From: CAVXXB01 sp963765585
GTDB lineage: Bacteria > Calditrichota > Calditrichia > JAJRVZ01
DNA length: 64,000 nt
Assembly: GCA_963765585.1 (NCBI GenBank)
Contig: CAVXXB010000012.1
Coordinates: forward strand, 186,001-250,000
Direction: 5' to 3'
Shown: positions 1 through 8,796 of the stretch, piece by piece
Layout: every line of letters begins with the position of its first letter
How positions within the stretch are numbered: position 1 is the stretch's first letter
Program-made: the position numbers and the translations under genes
The notes under the pieces: generated by a model
Told to the model about the DNA's origin: nothing
Database searches by the model: none
What the model saw: only the letters and a program-made list of their open reading frames with translations

Positions 1-49
1 ATATAGATCCCGAAATCCGAATTCCTCCGAAGGAGTCCCTCGGACTAAT

Positions 50-126
50 CTTTTCTCTGCGTCTCCGCGTCTCTGCGAGACTATGCAGTTAATTTGAATT
101 TACACGGATCGGTCTCAGACCGCTCC
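50..126. repeat. Dispersed intergenic repeat words and GGTCTCAGACC palindrome
   Basis: Positions 50-84 carry the low-complexity word CTCTGCGTCTCCGCG followed by CTCTGCGAGA. Related words recur near 25212, 36169-36266 and 53972. Positions 106-126 hold an imperfect palindrome centred on GGTCTCAGACC and followed by CCCTACATT. The same core, as a perfect 21-base palindrome, recurs at 26050-26070 and 39868-39888. Positions 139-157 carry CTAATCTCTAATTG, another dispersed word. The stretch 1-190 holds no gene that I can support. Confidence 0.6.
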
Positions 127-190
127 CTACATTTCTAATACCTAATCTCTAATTGTCAGTGACTAGCGTGTACAACGGTAGCATAAGTTT

Positions 191-748
191 TTAGGGCCAA
201 AGCCAGCCAAAGATACCGGCCGTAAACAGCGCATAGATCAAACCATCAATCGTGTTTTTTATAGTTGTACTTAGTTTTTGTTTGTACCAAATGGAATTTT
301 GCCATTGGGCCAGTGAATATCCGATAAATGTGGTCACGCCTACAAAGCGAAATACTGCCAGGTAATGTGCCTCCGGACCCAGGGCACGCCCGGCCACATA
401 AGCCGCAAAAATGCTGACAACAATGCTGTAAACAAACCAAAGGAATAAACTCGTCCCCATATTTGCCGGCCCATTTTCCATGACCGTCATCATCATAACC
501 GGCCCCTTTTTCATTTTTTCCACAAATTCAGGCGAAGACATATCCTTCATGTCTGCGGCACGGGGCATAGAATATTCACCGGGTGGAATGTTATACTTAC
601 GCAGATCATCCATGACCTTCTCTTCATCGGGTACTTTGCTGAAATCGGAACTATGATAGCGCAATACCATGTGAATGATGGAACTCAGAATAAAAACGGC
701 AACCGCTGATAGCAGAATTGGCAGCCACAATGAGATAATTGAGACCAT
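191..748 (-). CDS. Conserved four-helix membrane protein of unknown function
   Basis: A 185-residue protein of unknown function. Hydrophobic helices lie at about residues 8-29, 101-120, 129-148 and 168-184. Between the first and second helix is a soluble segment of about 70 residues, with Pro- and Met-rich stretches (KGPVMMMTV). The N-terminal pattern LWLPILLSA, then SSIIHMV and YHSSDF, resembles small uncharacterised inner-membrane proteins I have seen in several phyla, but I cannot name a family. The start is preceded on its own strand by a GGGAGGGTAAC ribosome site. It stands alone, with dispersed repeats downstream of its stop. Confidence 0.7.
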   Translation of the reverse strand: MVSIISLWLPILLSAVAVFILSSIIHMVLRYHSSDFSKVPDEEKVMDDLRKYNIPPGEYSMPRAADMKDMSSPEFVEKMKKGPVMMMTVMENGPANMGTSLFLWFVYSIVVSIFAAYVAGRALGPEAHYLAVFRFVGVTTFIGYSLAQWQNSIWYKQKLSTTIKNTIDGLIYALFTAGIFGWLWP

Positions 749-1081
749 GTTACCCTCCCATTAAATGATTAATAAAAATTTTGATAATATAAAAAATTGA
801 GATGATGGTAAATATAACGCAGTATCTACCTGATTCTAATCCTGAATACGTTACAATTTCTCAGTTGCCACAAAATCTCACATGCATAATTTAATACAGA
901 ATTACCAACATGTATAGGATTACCTGGGTGATAAAATTGTATTTACCTGGAAGATCATGCTCACACATGGATGTAATTCTAACCATTTTTATTTTTTTTA
1001 TTATCAAGAGAAATTGTGCGCCGAAAATAATATCTGTCATTCTGAAACGAATTTGAACCAACAAAACATTCGGGAGGTGTT
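749..1081. other. Intergenic region, divergent promoters expected
   Basis: This AT-rich spacer of 333 bases separates a minus-strand and a plus-strand gene, so both promoters should lie here. I see no convincing operator. A GGGAGGTGTT ribosome site at 1071-1080 serves the gene that starts at 1082. Confidence 0.5.
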
Positions 1082-1642
1082 ATGAAACATTATTACAAAC
1101 CGGTTTTGCTTATTCTGGCAGCAGTATTATTAATTGTCCCATTGGCACAGGCACAAAGTCAAACCTGGAACATGAACTTTAAGGGTGGCATTATGTTGCC
1201 GGGAACAGTGACAATTGAAGGCTTTGATGTGGATACTGATATGGGTTGGATAGCAAATGTTGCATATGATGCACTCGTCGGTGAAAAAGTATCCATGGGT
1301 GGTTACTTTTTTTACTCGGGTGTCACACCAGAAGAATCTGATGAATCAGCAAACATCCTTGCAATCGGTGGTACGGTAAAGGGCCGCTTTACACTGAGCA
1401 GCGGTACTCAGATACGTCCGGGCCTGATTTTAGCGTACCAGATGACCTCCGGAAGTGCCTTTGACGATGTAACGGGATTGAATATCGGGTTTACCGGTGA
1501 AGTCGCTTTTCCGCTAAAAGATCACAAAGCAATTGTAGCCGAACTTGGATTTACTTCGCAGCCGGCAGGGGGCAATTCAGATGCCGATGTCACCTGGGCA
1601 CCCATTTTCTATCTCACACTAGGGTATGAGTTTGGCGGGTAG
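1082..1642 (+). CDS. Outer-membrane beta-barrel protein (small, OmpA/OmpW-like size)
   Basis: A 186-residue exported protein. Residues 1-25 form a classic signal peptide (Lys-containing start, hydrophobic core LLILAAVLLIVPLA, cleavage near AQAQ). The rest alternates polar and hydrophobic residues with many Gly and aromatic positions, as in an eight-strand outer-membrane barrel. It ends in a strand, FYLTLGYEFGG, though the final aromatic is followed by two Gly. No enzymatic motif is visible. The ribosome site GGGAGGTGTT fixes the start. A strong intrinsic terminator follows 40 bases after the stop, so it is probably monocistronic. The precise barrel family is uncertain. Confidence 0.75.
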   Translation: MKHYYKPVLLILAAVLLIVPLAQAQSQTWNMNFKGGIMLPGTVTIEGFDVDTDMGWIANVAYDALVGEKVSMGGYFFYSGVTPEESDESANILAIGGTVKGRFTLSSGTQIRPGLILAYQMTSGSAFDDVTGLNIGFTGEVAFPLKDHKAIVAELGFTSQPAGGNSDADVTWAPIFYLTLGYEFGG

Positions 1643-1682
1643 CATCCAACAATAATTCAGTTAAAAATATTTATTACATAGT

Positions 1683-1713
1683 AAAGGCTGTCAACCATAT
1701 GACAGCCTTTTTT
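1683..1713 (+). terminator. Rho-independent terminator
   Basis: A perfect 8-bp stem GGCTGTCA / TGACAGCC with a 6-base loop is followed directly by six T residues. It lies 41 bases after the stop of the barrel gene. The stem is preceded by AAA, so it may also work weakly on the opposite strand. Confidence 0.9.
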
Positions 1714-1823
1714 GTTGTATTTTTAACCAATTCATTGAATCGGGACCAGATCATCCATGATCTGGCCAGGATCGATCATCCCGCATCAAGTCTATATCTG
1801 CTTTCCCGTCAAATATATAAATT

Positions 1824-3839
1824 CTATTTCAGCAAAATTAGTTTCCGTGTTTGTTTATATGTACCTGCCCTTAAGTGATAAAAATAAACTCCACTGGCCA
1901 GATGAGTACCATCAAAGATGACATTATAATATCCCGGTGCAAGATGCTCCTTCACAGGTTTCATAACTACTTTACCGGTTATATCATAAATAATCATTTC
2001 TACATCGATTGCTTTGGGAATAGCAAAGCGAATACTTGTCTCGGGATTAAACGGATTAGGATAGTTCTGATCCAGCGCGAAGGCAGTTGGTATCTTCGGT
2101 TCAGATTCATCCGGTACCAGTGAAATTATGTTAACTTCGAATTCCCAAATGATACTATGTTCGATAACATTCCCCGCCATGTCTGCCAGTGATGAAATGA
2201 TGACCTCCATACTGTCACCTTCCGCCATGTCTTCGGGGTTTTTAGCTTGAATGATAATCCGGTCATCTTTGCAGAGAACCTCGACATCAATCAGAGTATT
2301 TTTTGTTGTATTGATTAATGATACATTCTGATTATTCACCGTTGCACAATCAATTAGTTCACTCATTTCGACTGAAATTTCATCGCCAGCATCCAGCGAT
2401 CCATCTGCTGGCTCCGGTTTTCCGAATGCGACCGGCGGTAGAAAATCTGTCATGCCATAATGGGTACTTGTATAAAAAGTACCAGCAGGGCAAATTGTGA
2501 TGGCACGGAGTTCATATTCACCTTGCTTTATATCCGCCATATCCCAATCATAGCGAATCGAATCGGCAGGCAACTGTGCCCGGGCATAAGAAAACAGCGA
2601 GGTCCAGTCCACAGCTCCTTTTAACCGGTACTCAAACTTGAGTTCCGACATCTCCGGATCATCCCTGTTGTAATCTTTGAGCACAATTACAAGTGTGCTG
2701 TCCGAGTTAGTATTCAGCCTCCAGTGGCGGCTTGGTTGAACAATCGTTACATCGCTACACGGTTTTATGAAATGTACGCTAAATGATACCGTTGTATCGA
2801 TTTGATCGTCACATGGTGAGTAGAGATGTACCTGCAGGTTCTCATAGTCAAAGGCACTGCCTATCTCCCGCTTCACCCGTAAAGTGGCTTTCTGCGGATC
2901 ATCCCTGTTTGGCGGCATGGTAAATTGCAGCTCATCATCACCAAGAACCGCACCACCGACACTAATAATAGCGCCATCGGGATTACTCCCCTGTACAAGT
3001 GAGAGTAAATAGCTACGCGTCTCATCATTTTGACTGAGATTATACAGGTACAGATCAAAACTGGCCGGTATCTCCGGGGGTATGTTTGAGAGTTCAAATG
3101 TGTTCATGGTTAGTCCAACCCCTTCGCGTGGCATCGTACCCTGTTCCCATGGACAACTGCTCTTACCGCCAAGTAATTTAAATACCGGTGTACCATATAC
3201 CGGGTCTCCAAGGACATCGATGGTAAATACATCGCCGGGGGGAGATGCATCGTCATCGGCAAGCTCAAATCCTATTGTATTGCTGATTTCGTAAGAAATC
3301 TCACTGGATATTCCAATGTCTAATTTGGCGAAGATTTTTACACCGGCCTCTCCCTCATTAAAATCTCCTACTTTGGCCCCAATACTAATGGCGACTGAAG
3401 CATCGATAAACAAATTCAGACCAACCGATAATGTCTTCTTTGAACTTATCGTTGCCTCTCTCCCAATATTGGTTCCGCCGGAAAGCGTTATATTTTCAGG
3501 AAAATCCGGCAAGGGCACAGCATCATCTTTTAATGATGCGTTATAGTCCAGGACCTGCTGCCATACCTGTATCTGATTCAGATAGACATCTGCCGAATCC
3601 TCTTTGACAGGATCACCGGAGCTGAATGAGTATATCGGCCAGGGTTTGCAAACCGGGGAGAACACTCTCTCGAATATGACTTTCTGTATACAGATAGGTT
3701 GTCTTAAAACCATCGCCATTCCAGACAATTCCTGTGTCCCGCACCACGGTACAATTTTCTGCATCATAATCAAGAATATCGGTTTTTGCATACAGTAGAT
3801 TAATTGCAGCACCCATATACACATCACCTTCAGAACCAA
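1824..3839 (-). CDS. C-terminal part of giant secreted protein: Ig-like domain and YPNPFNP sorting tail (frameshifted)
   Basis: This is the 3' third of a gene that begins at 7289. True coding in this frame starts near 3632; the codons upstream (an implausible Met/Ile/Cys-rich stretch) belong to another frame. The region holds strand-rich sequence, then an SbsA/Big_5-type Ig domain (PVAFGKPEPADGSLDAGD onward, with a SELIDCATV strand), then the FCB C-terminal sorting domain: YPNPFNPETSIRFAIP, a FlgD-Ig-like fold and the ending TRKLILLK. In known T9SS-type systems such tails direct export and surface attachment. The likely role is a surface or secreted adhesin. The separate open start is an artefact of the indel. 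Confidence 0.8.
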   Translation of the reverse strand: MVLKVMCIWVLQLIYCMQKPIFLIMMQKIVPWCGTQELSGMAMVLRQPICIQKVIFERVFSPVCKPWPIYSFSSGDPVKEDSADVYLNQIQVWQQVLDYNASLKDDAVPLPDFPENITLSGGTNIGREATISSKKTLSVGLNLFIDASVAISIGAKVGDFNEGEAGVKIFAKLDIGISSEISYEISNTIGFELADDDASPPGDVFTIDVLGDPVYGTPVFKLLGGKSSCPWEQGTMPREGVGLTMNTFELSNIPPEIPASFDLYLYNLSQNDETRSYLLSLVQGSNPDGAIISVGGAVLGDDELQFTMPPNRDDPQKATLRVKREIGSAFDYENLQVHLYSPCDDQIDTTVSFSVHFIKPCSDVTIVQPSRHWRLNTNSDSTLVIVLKDYNRDDPEMSELKFEYRLKGAVDWTSLFSYARAQLPADSIRYDWDMADIKQGEYELRAITICPAGTFYTSTHYGMTDFLPPVAFGKPEPADGSLDAGDEISVEMSELIDCATVNNQNVSLINTTKNTLIDVEVLCKDDRIIIQAKNPEDMAEGDSMEVIISSLADMAGNVIEHSIIWEFEVNIISLVPDESEPKIPTAFALDQNYPNPFNPETSIRFAIPKAIDVEMIIYDITGKVVMKPVKEHLAPGYYNVIFDGTHLASGVYFYHLRAGTYKQTRKLILLK

Positions 3840-4079
3840 TTATGGCGTCTGAATCGGAAGTTTTTAACATTTCGGTTGTTGATATCACAATTTCCTGAGT
3901 TCCTTCTATCGTATTGCGTACACCTACATTAGCTTCAGCTTCACCACCAACCCAGGCACCGGTTGAGCCAACACCCGGAATATCACCGCCTCCGCCAACC
4001 TTAAATTTGGCAAAGATCCCAACTCCTACCTCAGCCTCGTACGAGAATCCGATGTTAACACTGGAACTGGTTGCCTGAG
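3613..4079 (-). CDS. Internal fragment of the giant secreted protein (frameshifted)
   Basis: Between indels near 4080 and 3632 the coding frame differs from both neighbours. The translation is continuous and sensible: Gly-rich strands (GVGIFAKFKVGGGGDI, then GAWVGGEAEANVG) followed by ISTTEMLKTSDSDAII and GDVYMGAAINLLYAKTD. The last sensible residues, LPGLQTLADI, connect to YSFSSGDPVKEDSADV in the next frame after one base. It is not an independent gene. Confidence 0.7.
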
Positions 4080-4987
4080 AAAGATAGTGTATAACTCATA
4101 TCCCCGGGAGGATCCCTCAGGATCATCAACGGAATTTCCGGCGTAACCGTTGAGAATTCAAAATCCCTCGCTTTTTGACCCAATACCAGTACCCACAATG
4201 TATCAGATACCGTATATCCCGCTACATTGGCTTTCACGACCAGCATTTTTTGATGGGGATGCTCGCCGCCGCCGCTCAAATTCGGATATCCGGGAATAAC
4301 ATCATAAAAGGTGCTTCCTGATTGCAGTGGAAGTGTGGTTTCCTTAACCGAATAAGTCACTCTATCCTCTATATAGATAGAGCCGGTATCGGTCGGGCAT
4401 TCCAGGTCGCCAAATTTTTCAGTAATGTCTATCTTCAGGCGGAATCCATCTTCCTGATAAGTAATCGGAACATTATATACACCGCATCCGGCATCTGGGA
4501 GTCCGCTTAGAGTCATAATAGGTGGTGTATGGTAGATAAAATCGGCAATCCCGTCTTCCTCAGTAATGTCGACCGTATCTGGTTTTAGATAATTCAGAAT
4601 AGTAATACTGTCGGGATGATTGATATGCATTATCTGAACAATATATTCCTGGGCCGGCAGGCTTAACTGGTAAAATCCGGTTTCATCCGTTTGTACTGTG
4701 GTATCAATGCATCCGGAGACCAGACTCCTGATGTAGACATCGGCTACACCCAGAAAATTATCGCATACACCAACCATTTTTCCGCTCAGTGTAGTTGTGG
4801 TTGTGTCCCAAAAAATAAGGTCGGTAATGGCATCGATAACTTCCAGAACAGTATCTGCGGGTATAATCGTGTGATTAAAATATTCGACGCCCAGTTTGTA
4901 AGTACCTGCTTCTCCGACTGTTACAGAAAAATGACCAGTGGAATCGGTATATAACAGGGTTTTCTCATCGTTAAGTAACATTTCCAC
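4055..4987 (-). CDS. Middle part of the giant secreted protein: carboxypeptidase-regulatory-like domains (frameshifted)
   Basis: The frame is open from about 5040 down to 4055. It begins with VSGYVYLASDPPCPVPNVEM, a carboxypeptidase-D regulatory-like beta-sandwich (SGYV..., then TDSTGHFSVTVGEAGTYKL). A second such domain follows (LSGKMVGVCDNFLGVADVYI, then TDETGFYQLSLPAQEY). These extracellular sandwich modules are common in FCB surface proteins. The apparent Met start at 4987 lies inside the first sandwich, so it is not a real start. An indel near 5040 joins this part to the N-terminal part and another near 4080 joins it to the next fragment. Confidence 0.8.
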   Translation of the reverse strand: MEMLLNDEKTLLYTDSTGHFSVTVGEAGTYKLGVEYFNHTIIPADTVLEVIDAITDLIFWDTTTTTLSGKMVGVCDNFLGVADVYIRSLVSGCIDTTVQTDETGFYQLSLPAQEYIVQIMHINHPDSITILNYLKPDTVDITEEDGIADFIYHTPPIMTLSGLPDAGCGVYNVPITYQEDGFRLKIDITEKFGDLECPTDTGSIYIEDRVTYSVKETTLPLQSGSTFYDVIPGYPNLSGGGEHPHQKMLVVKANVAGYTVSDTLWVLVLGQKARDFEFSTVTPEIPLMILRDPPGDMSYTLSFSGNQFQC

Positions 4988-7289
4988 ATTGGGAACAGGG
5001 CATGGCGGATCTGATGCCAGATAGACATAACCGCTGACAGGCTATGGATGTAGTATCTGTAAACCGGATATTATCCTGCATCTCCCATTGATGTTTTTGC
5101 TCATCAAGTGGTTTGATCAGCGAATCGGGTTTAAAACCATGTTTTTCCTTAAATGGTTTAATGGTAAAATTGCCACCATCACCCCAATATATGTTGTAGA
5201 TTCGGAAATCACCATCCAGGAACTGGGGATAACCCGATAAAGCATAATGCCATACACTTGGAATGTCATCTGCCCACCCCGGATCTCCCAGTATTTTCGC
5301 ATGATGGTTGCCGCCAACCGCATAGTCACCTGCCACATTACCTGCACCCATTGAAAATCGCCAATAGGCTTCCAGATTATCTTCATCGCCGGTAAATATA
5401 CGCTGTTTATTGTCCATCACCTCTTCTGCGCTGTGGGCCATACTCCAAACAGCTACTTCATCAATCAATCCTGAAAAATACCTGTTTGCTGCACCCGGAT
5501 CTCTTCCGATATCCAGCAGTCCTTCAAACGGTGCCGGCATATGGGCCAGGGTATTTACAACCGAGGTGTCGTTCATGTACAGTGTTGCTTTATCCGGTTC
5601 AACAACAAGCGCAATAAATGCCCACTCATTATCCGGGATAACCAGGCCGGAACTCCAGTTATAGGAATCGGCCATATTATTCCAGTTGTATCTTAGCTCC
5701 CCGTTTGCCATAATATGCAAACCTGATGCTGTCGATGCTGTTCGGTTATAAATAAGGCCGTCAAAATCATCCGGGGCACCGTTGCGTTTGATCCATGCAG
5801 ATATGGTAATGGTGTTAGAATTTAATGCCAGGGCCGGAGAGGAGACGTAGTCATCAACACCATCGAGCGAGAGGGCCTTACTTAGTATATCTGATTCGGG
5901 CCAGACCCGCACTTCAATATTTGGTACTCCAACCTGGGTGCTGGTTACCACCTTGCCTTCAATGCTGCCATTAGCCGGCCGAAAACCGTAATCAATAATG
6001 CTTAATACTGTATCCTGGTTTTTTACCAGGTTTATTTTGTATTGATGAATTTTTCCCGGCACCGCATCAAAATCATTATAACCGGTTGGCAGGACATTCG
6101 GATCCGTGATTAATTCGCCATCGCGGTATAAATGAAACTGACTGTACAGATCCGGTTTATATACTGTAAAGTCATTCCAGTTTAGCTGTACTTTATCGGC
6201 CCGTGTTCCGTCGGTAGCCAAGAGGTGTCCAATCTGGCCAAACACCTCACCAGCCTGATTATCACCTTCTACATTGAAATTTGATTCATAATCATCATTT
6301 ATATTGTAGGAGGCAATTCTGTAGCTGTACAGTTTGTTTGGTTCTGCGCTATAGTCATCATAACTGGTTTGTGCCTTTGGTAAGGTAACCAGCAATTCCC
6401 CATCCCTGTATATGCGGACATGAGTGGCATAATCGGAGGGGCATTGCCAGGTTAAATGCACACGCCATGGAATTATATCACGCGAGGCAGTAAAATGAGT
6501 GGGCGGCTTGTAAGCTTTTACTACGGCATTTGCTCCGGCACTCATAGCTCTGTGACTACCATACATGGCTTGTATCTTATATGTATAAGTTTTATCAGAT
6601 GTCAAATCTGGTCTGTTGGCATATGTATAACCGGTACCATTAACCAATTTGGTTTCCAGAAGAGTTGATCCTTGATATTTGTGGATCGTATATTGTGATA
6701 TATAATTATCACTACCATTGGTCCAGCTGAGGGTCACATTTTTATCGCTGCTTGGATTGCTGGCAGCGACACTTATGGGGGCTATTAATGCAGCAGTTGT
6801 CACTTCGATTGTTTTGCTCCAGGAATTATCACACCCCCACGGTCCTATGTTTCGTCGTACGATTCCATAAGAATAGGTAGTATTGGGTCCGCCATGACTA
6901 AACTTCCAGCCGGTTGTCGAATGATACCCGCCCAGGTAGCTTACGCTTACATTGGTGTACCAATATTGTACACCATTCTGGTAAATGGTAATCTGAACCT
7001 GACTACAACCCCAGAAGCAATTGCACTGTACTTCCCAATAGAGATCGATGTAACGATCAGATCCATTGTTATTGCCCGAGATAGTATTGGTTGCCGCAGG
7101 CATATTTGTGGTATCAGCTGGCGGCGCTGTCATTAAAACTTCAGGAGTTCCCTCAAAAACAGAAGCGTCAAATTCCAATTCATTAACTTTGAACTCTGTA
7201 ACCTTTTCCTGATCCTGAGCGATAAGAACGCCAGAAAAGAAAAGCAGACAGCAAAGTACAAGGAAAGAATTAATTGTAAAAATTTTCAT
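4971..7289 (-). CDS. N-terminal part of giant secreted protein: FN3 repeats and LamG domain (frameshifted)
   Basis: A 5' portion of about 750 residues. Residues 1-24 are a signal peptide ending near VLIAQ. There follow several fibronectin-III-like units of about 90 residues (NVTLSWTNGSDNYISQYTI; VHLTWQCPSDYATHVRIYRD; VQLNWNDFTVYKPD). A short carboxypeptidase-like linker comes next (GSIEGKVVTST). Then a LamG/concanavalin-type jelly roll (LSLDGVDDYVSSP, ITISAWIKRNG, LIDEVAVWSMAHSAEEV). After an indel near 5040 this frame runs into the nonsense tail RSAMPCSQCGNVT. The start has a GGAGGG ribosome site. Undamaged, the whole gene (1824-7289) would encode about 1820 residues and is likely a cell-surface carbohydrate-binding or adhesive protein. 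Confidence 0.85.
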   Translation of the reverse strand: MKIFTINSFLVLCCLLFFSGVLIAQDQEKVTEFKVNELEFDASVFEGTPEVLMTAPPADTTNMPAATNTISGNNNGSDRYIDLYWEVQCNCFWGCSQVQITIYQNGVQYWYTNVSVSYLGGYHSTTGWKFSHGGPNTTYSYGIVRRNIGPWGCDNSWSKTIEVTTAALIAPISVAASNPSSDKNVTLSWTNGSDNYISQYTIHKYQGSTLLETKLVNGTGYTYANRPDLTSDKTYTYKIQAMYGSHRAMSAGANAVVKAYKPPTHFTASRDIIPWRVHLTWQCPSDYATHVRIYRDGELLVTLPKAQTSYDDYSAEPNKLYSYRIASYNINDDYESNFNVEGDNQAGEVFGQIGHLLATDGTRADKVQLNWNDFTVYKPDLYSQFHLYRDGELITDPNVLPTGYNDFDAVPGKIHQYKINLVKNQDTVLSIIDYGFRPANGSIEGKVVTSTQVGVPNIEVRVWPESDILSKALSLDGVDDYVSSPALALNSNTITISAWIKRNGAPDDFDGLIYNRTASTASGLHIMANGELRYNWNNMADSYNWSSGLVIPDNEWAFIALVVEPDKATLYMNDTSVVNTLAHMPAPFEGLLDIGRDPGAANRYFSGLIDEVAVWSMAHSAEEVMDNKQRIFTGDEDNLEAYWRFSMGAGNVAGDYAVGGNHHAKILGDPGWADDIPSVWHYALSGYPQFLDGDFRIYNIYWGDGGNFTIKPFKEKHGFKPDSLIKPLDEQKHQWEMQDNIRFTDTTSIACQRLCLSGIRSAMPCSQCGNVT

Positions 7290-7518
7290 GGGTCGCCCTC
7301 CTGAAATTATTGTAAGTAGATTTTATGCCCGGAGACAACTATACACCTGCATATAATTTTCCATGTGAAAAAATATTCAAATATTGAGAGAAGAATAAAA
7401 AAGTATAACTTAAGCCCGGTTCCCCCCGGCTCAGAAAAAATAGAATATGAATCGGCTAGGTAAATATTTATCAGTAAAACATCTGATTAATAATTGTATG
7501 TGAATTCGTGGATATAAA

Positions 7519-7534
7519 TGTGATCATTATCACA
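7519..7534. promoter_or_regulatory. CRP/FNR-like palindrome
   Basis: TGTGA-TCATTA-TCACA has two perfect CRP-type half sites separated by six bases. It lies 230 bases upstream of the giant minus-strand secreted gene and 133 bases before the receptor remnant. No CRP-family DNA-binding protein is encoded in the window. Function is inferred from the symmetry alone. The rest of 7290-7651 holds nothing else that I can support. Confidence 0.35.
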
Positions 7535-7651
7535 AGAAGCATGGCAATTACATTTATATAATGATGTATATCAATAAACTTTGTGATATGAGACAGTCCA
7601 ACGCATTAATATAAGCATTAGAAATCTAATTGCAAACGATATTATTTTGAT

Positions 7652-7858
7652 TTGGGTCTGATATATTTAAAAGTATTGTTTACTTTTCAGGACATTGAGG
7701 GAAACATATGGTTTGGCATCGGTAGTGGCATTTCAAGAAAGGAAAGTTTGAAATTTGAAAACTTGTATTCCGCTGATCAGTTACGATTAGACAATGTTAA
7801 AATGTCTGTGGGTATCATTCTTTTCGAAACCGGGTTTATGGATTTGGTTCAATCATAA
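7652..7858 (+). pseudogene. Remnant of a Reg_prop (two-component propeller) protein
   Basis: A 68-codon stretch contains DIEGNIWFGIGSGISRKE, matching the Reg_prop blade pattern (D-x-x-G-N-[LI]-W-F-G-T-x-x-G-[LI]-S-R) of hybrid two-component receptors. Only one blade remains, with no signal peptide, transmembrane segment or kinase. It overlaps the 3' end of the convergent PilZ gene. It is best read as the relic of a large sensor gene, not a functional small protein. Confidence 0.45.
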
Positions 7859-8270
7859 CCTGTAAGTCTTTAAGTTCCACGTTCTGCACATTTCGTAATT
7901 GTTCTAAAGTACGCATGGAATTTAACTTTTTTCCGGTGCCGTAGGCATAAAACTGGATGCCGATGCAATATTGGTATTGTCCGTCCAGTTTTTCAACCCA
8001 GCGTACATGTCCTTTTATCCAGATATCTTTTTCACCGGGTATCGATACCACCATGTTCACTGGATCACCACATTCATGCCGGTGTTCACAGTTAAGGCAG
8101 GCACCGCTTTTAGAAATGTCTTTTACAATAATATCTTTCGTACCTTTACCAGGTACTACGAACGACAAATAGTTGCTCACAATATCAAACCATTTTTTGT
8201 CCATCACCTGAGCTGTGGCAGATGGTACATTCAGCCGATCTAAAGATCTACGATCTTTGCTACCTTCCAT
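7836..8270 (-). CDS. PilZ domain protein
   Basis: A 144-residue cytoplasmic protein. I place the start at 8270 (MEGSKDRRSLDRLNV) because GAGGGG precedes it and the PilZ N-terminal Arg motif lies just inside; the open frame continues upstream but in low-complexity repeat sequence. PilZ signatures are the basic RR...R segment and VKDISKSGACL, matching D-x-S-x-x-G, followed by the strand pattern VNMVVSIPG, IKGHVRWVEK and YQYCIGIQF. A CEHRHEC motif in the middle is unusual for PilZ and could bind a metal. PilZ proteins normally bind cyclic di-GMP; the output here is unknown. No cyclase is nearby. Confidence 0.8.
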   Translation of the reverse strand: MEGSKDRRSLDRLNVPSATAQVMDKKWFDIVSNYLSFVVPGKGTKDIIVKDISKSGACLNCEHRHECGDPVNMVVSIPGEKDIWIKGHVRWVEKLDGQYQYCIGIQFYAYGTGKKLNSMRTLEQLRNVQNVELKDLQVMIEPNP

Positions 8271-8796
8271 ATCCCCTCGCAATGTATTACATCTTAAGAT
8301 GTAACTGATTAATTTTCCCATAAATTCCACAATATTTAACATTTTAGCATAAAATTTGATTAAATTCACATAGTAGTATCTGTTCATATTTAGCGCCAGG
8401 CATGACATGCAAGGGCCCGATAATAAAAAGTAATTAGTGATTAGGAATTGGTAATTAGGCATTGCATCTCTAATATGTAATTTCTAATTATTCGCAACTC
8501 TGCGTTTTGCTAAAGAAGATTTATGTCAGTTTAGCATATTTGTTTTGAAAACCAGGATCTGATTCGTAAAATAATATGACTTGTATCTGAGTGAGAATAA
8601 TTATCAATACGAAGGCCACGAAGATTGACAAGATGCTCGGCACGGGGCGCTCGGCTCTCGTTTATTATTTGTTTATCGGATAAACTATACTTTGTTGATT
8701 ATTACATTTACCATGAAGGATAAGAAGAAAATTAAAGTAATTAATCTTCGTGCTCTTCGTGAACTTCGTGGTGAATTTGTCTGAAGGAGCACTATC
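8271..8796. repeat. Intergenic repeat region with nested inverted repeats
   Basis: Positions 8430-8495 carry the AATTAGTGATTAGGAATT / CTCTAATATGTAATTTCTAA words as inverted arms. Positions 8606-8774 form a second inverted repeat: the left arm TACGAAGGCCACGAAGATT pairs loosely with the right arm AATCTTCGTGCTCTTCGTG, which continues to AACTTCGTGGTGA and ends 22 bases before the downstream start codon. GC-rich filler (CACGGGGCGCTCGGCTC) sits between the arms. No gene is visible. Confidence 0.6.

Noticed and set aside
4971..5060. Programmed ribosomal frameshifting in the giant secreted gene
   Set aside because: No slippery heptamer or downstream structure is evident at the junctions, and three separate shifts in one gene would be needed.
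8606..8774. Insertion-sequence ends
   Set aside because: The facing arms are imperfect and low-complexity, enclose no transposase frame, and show no target duplication.
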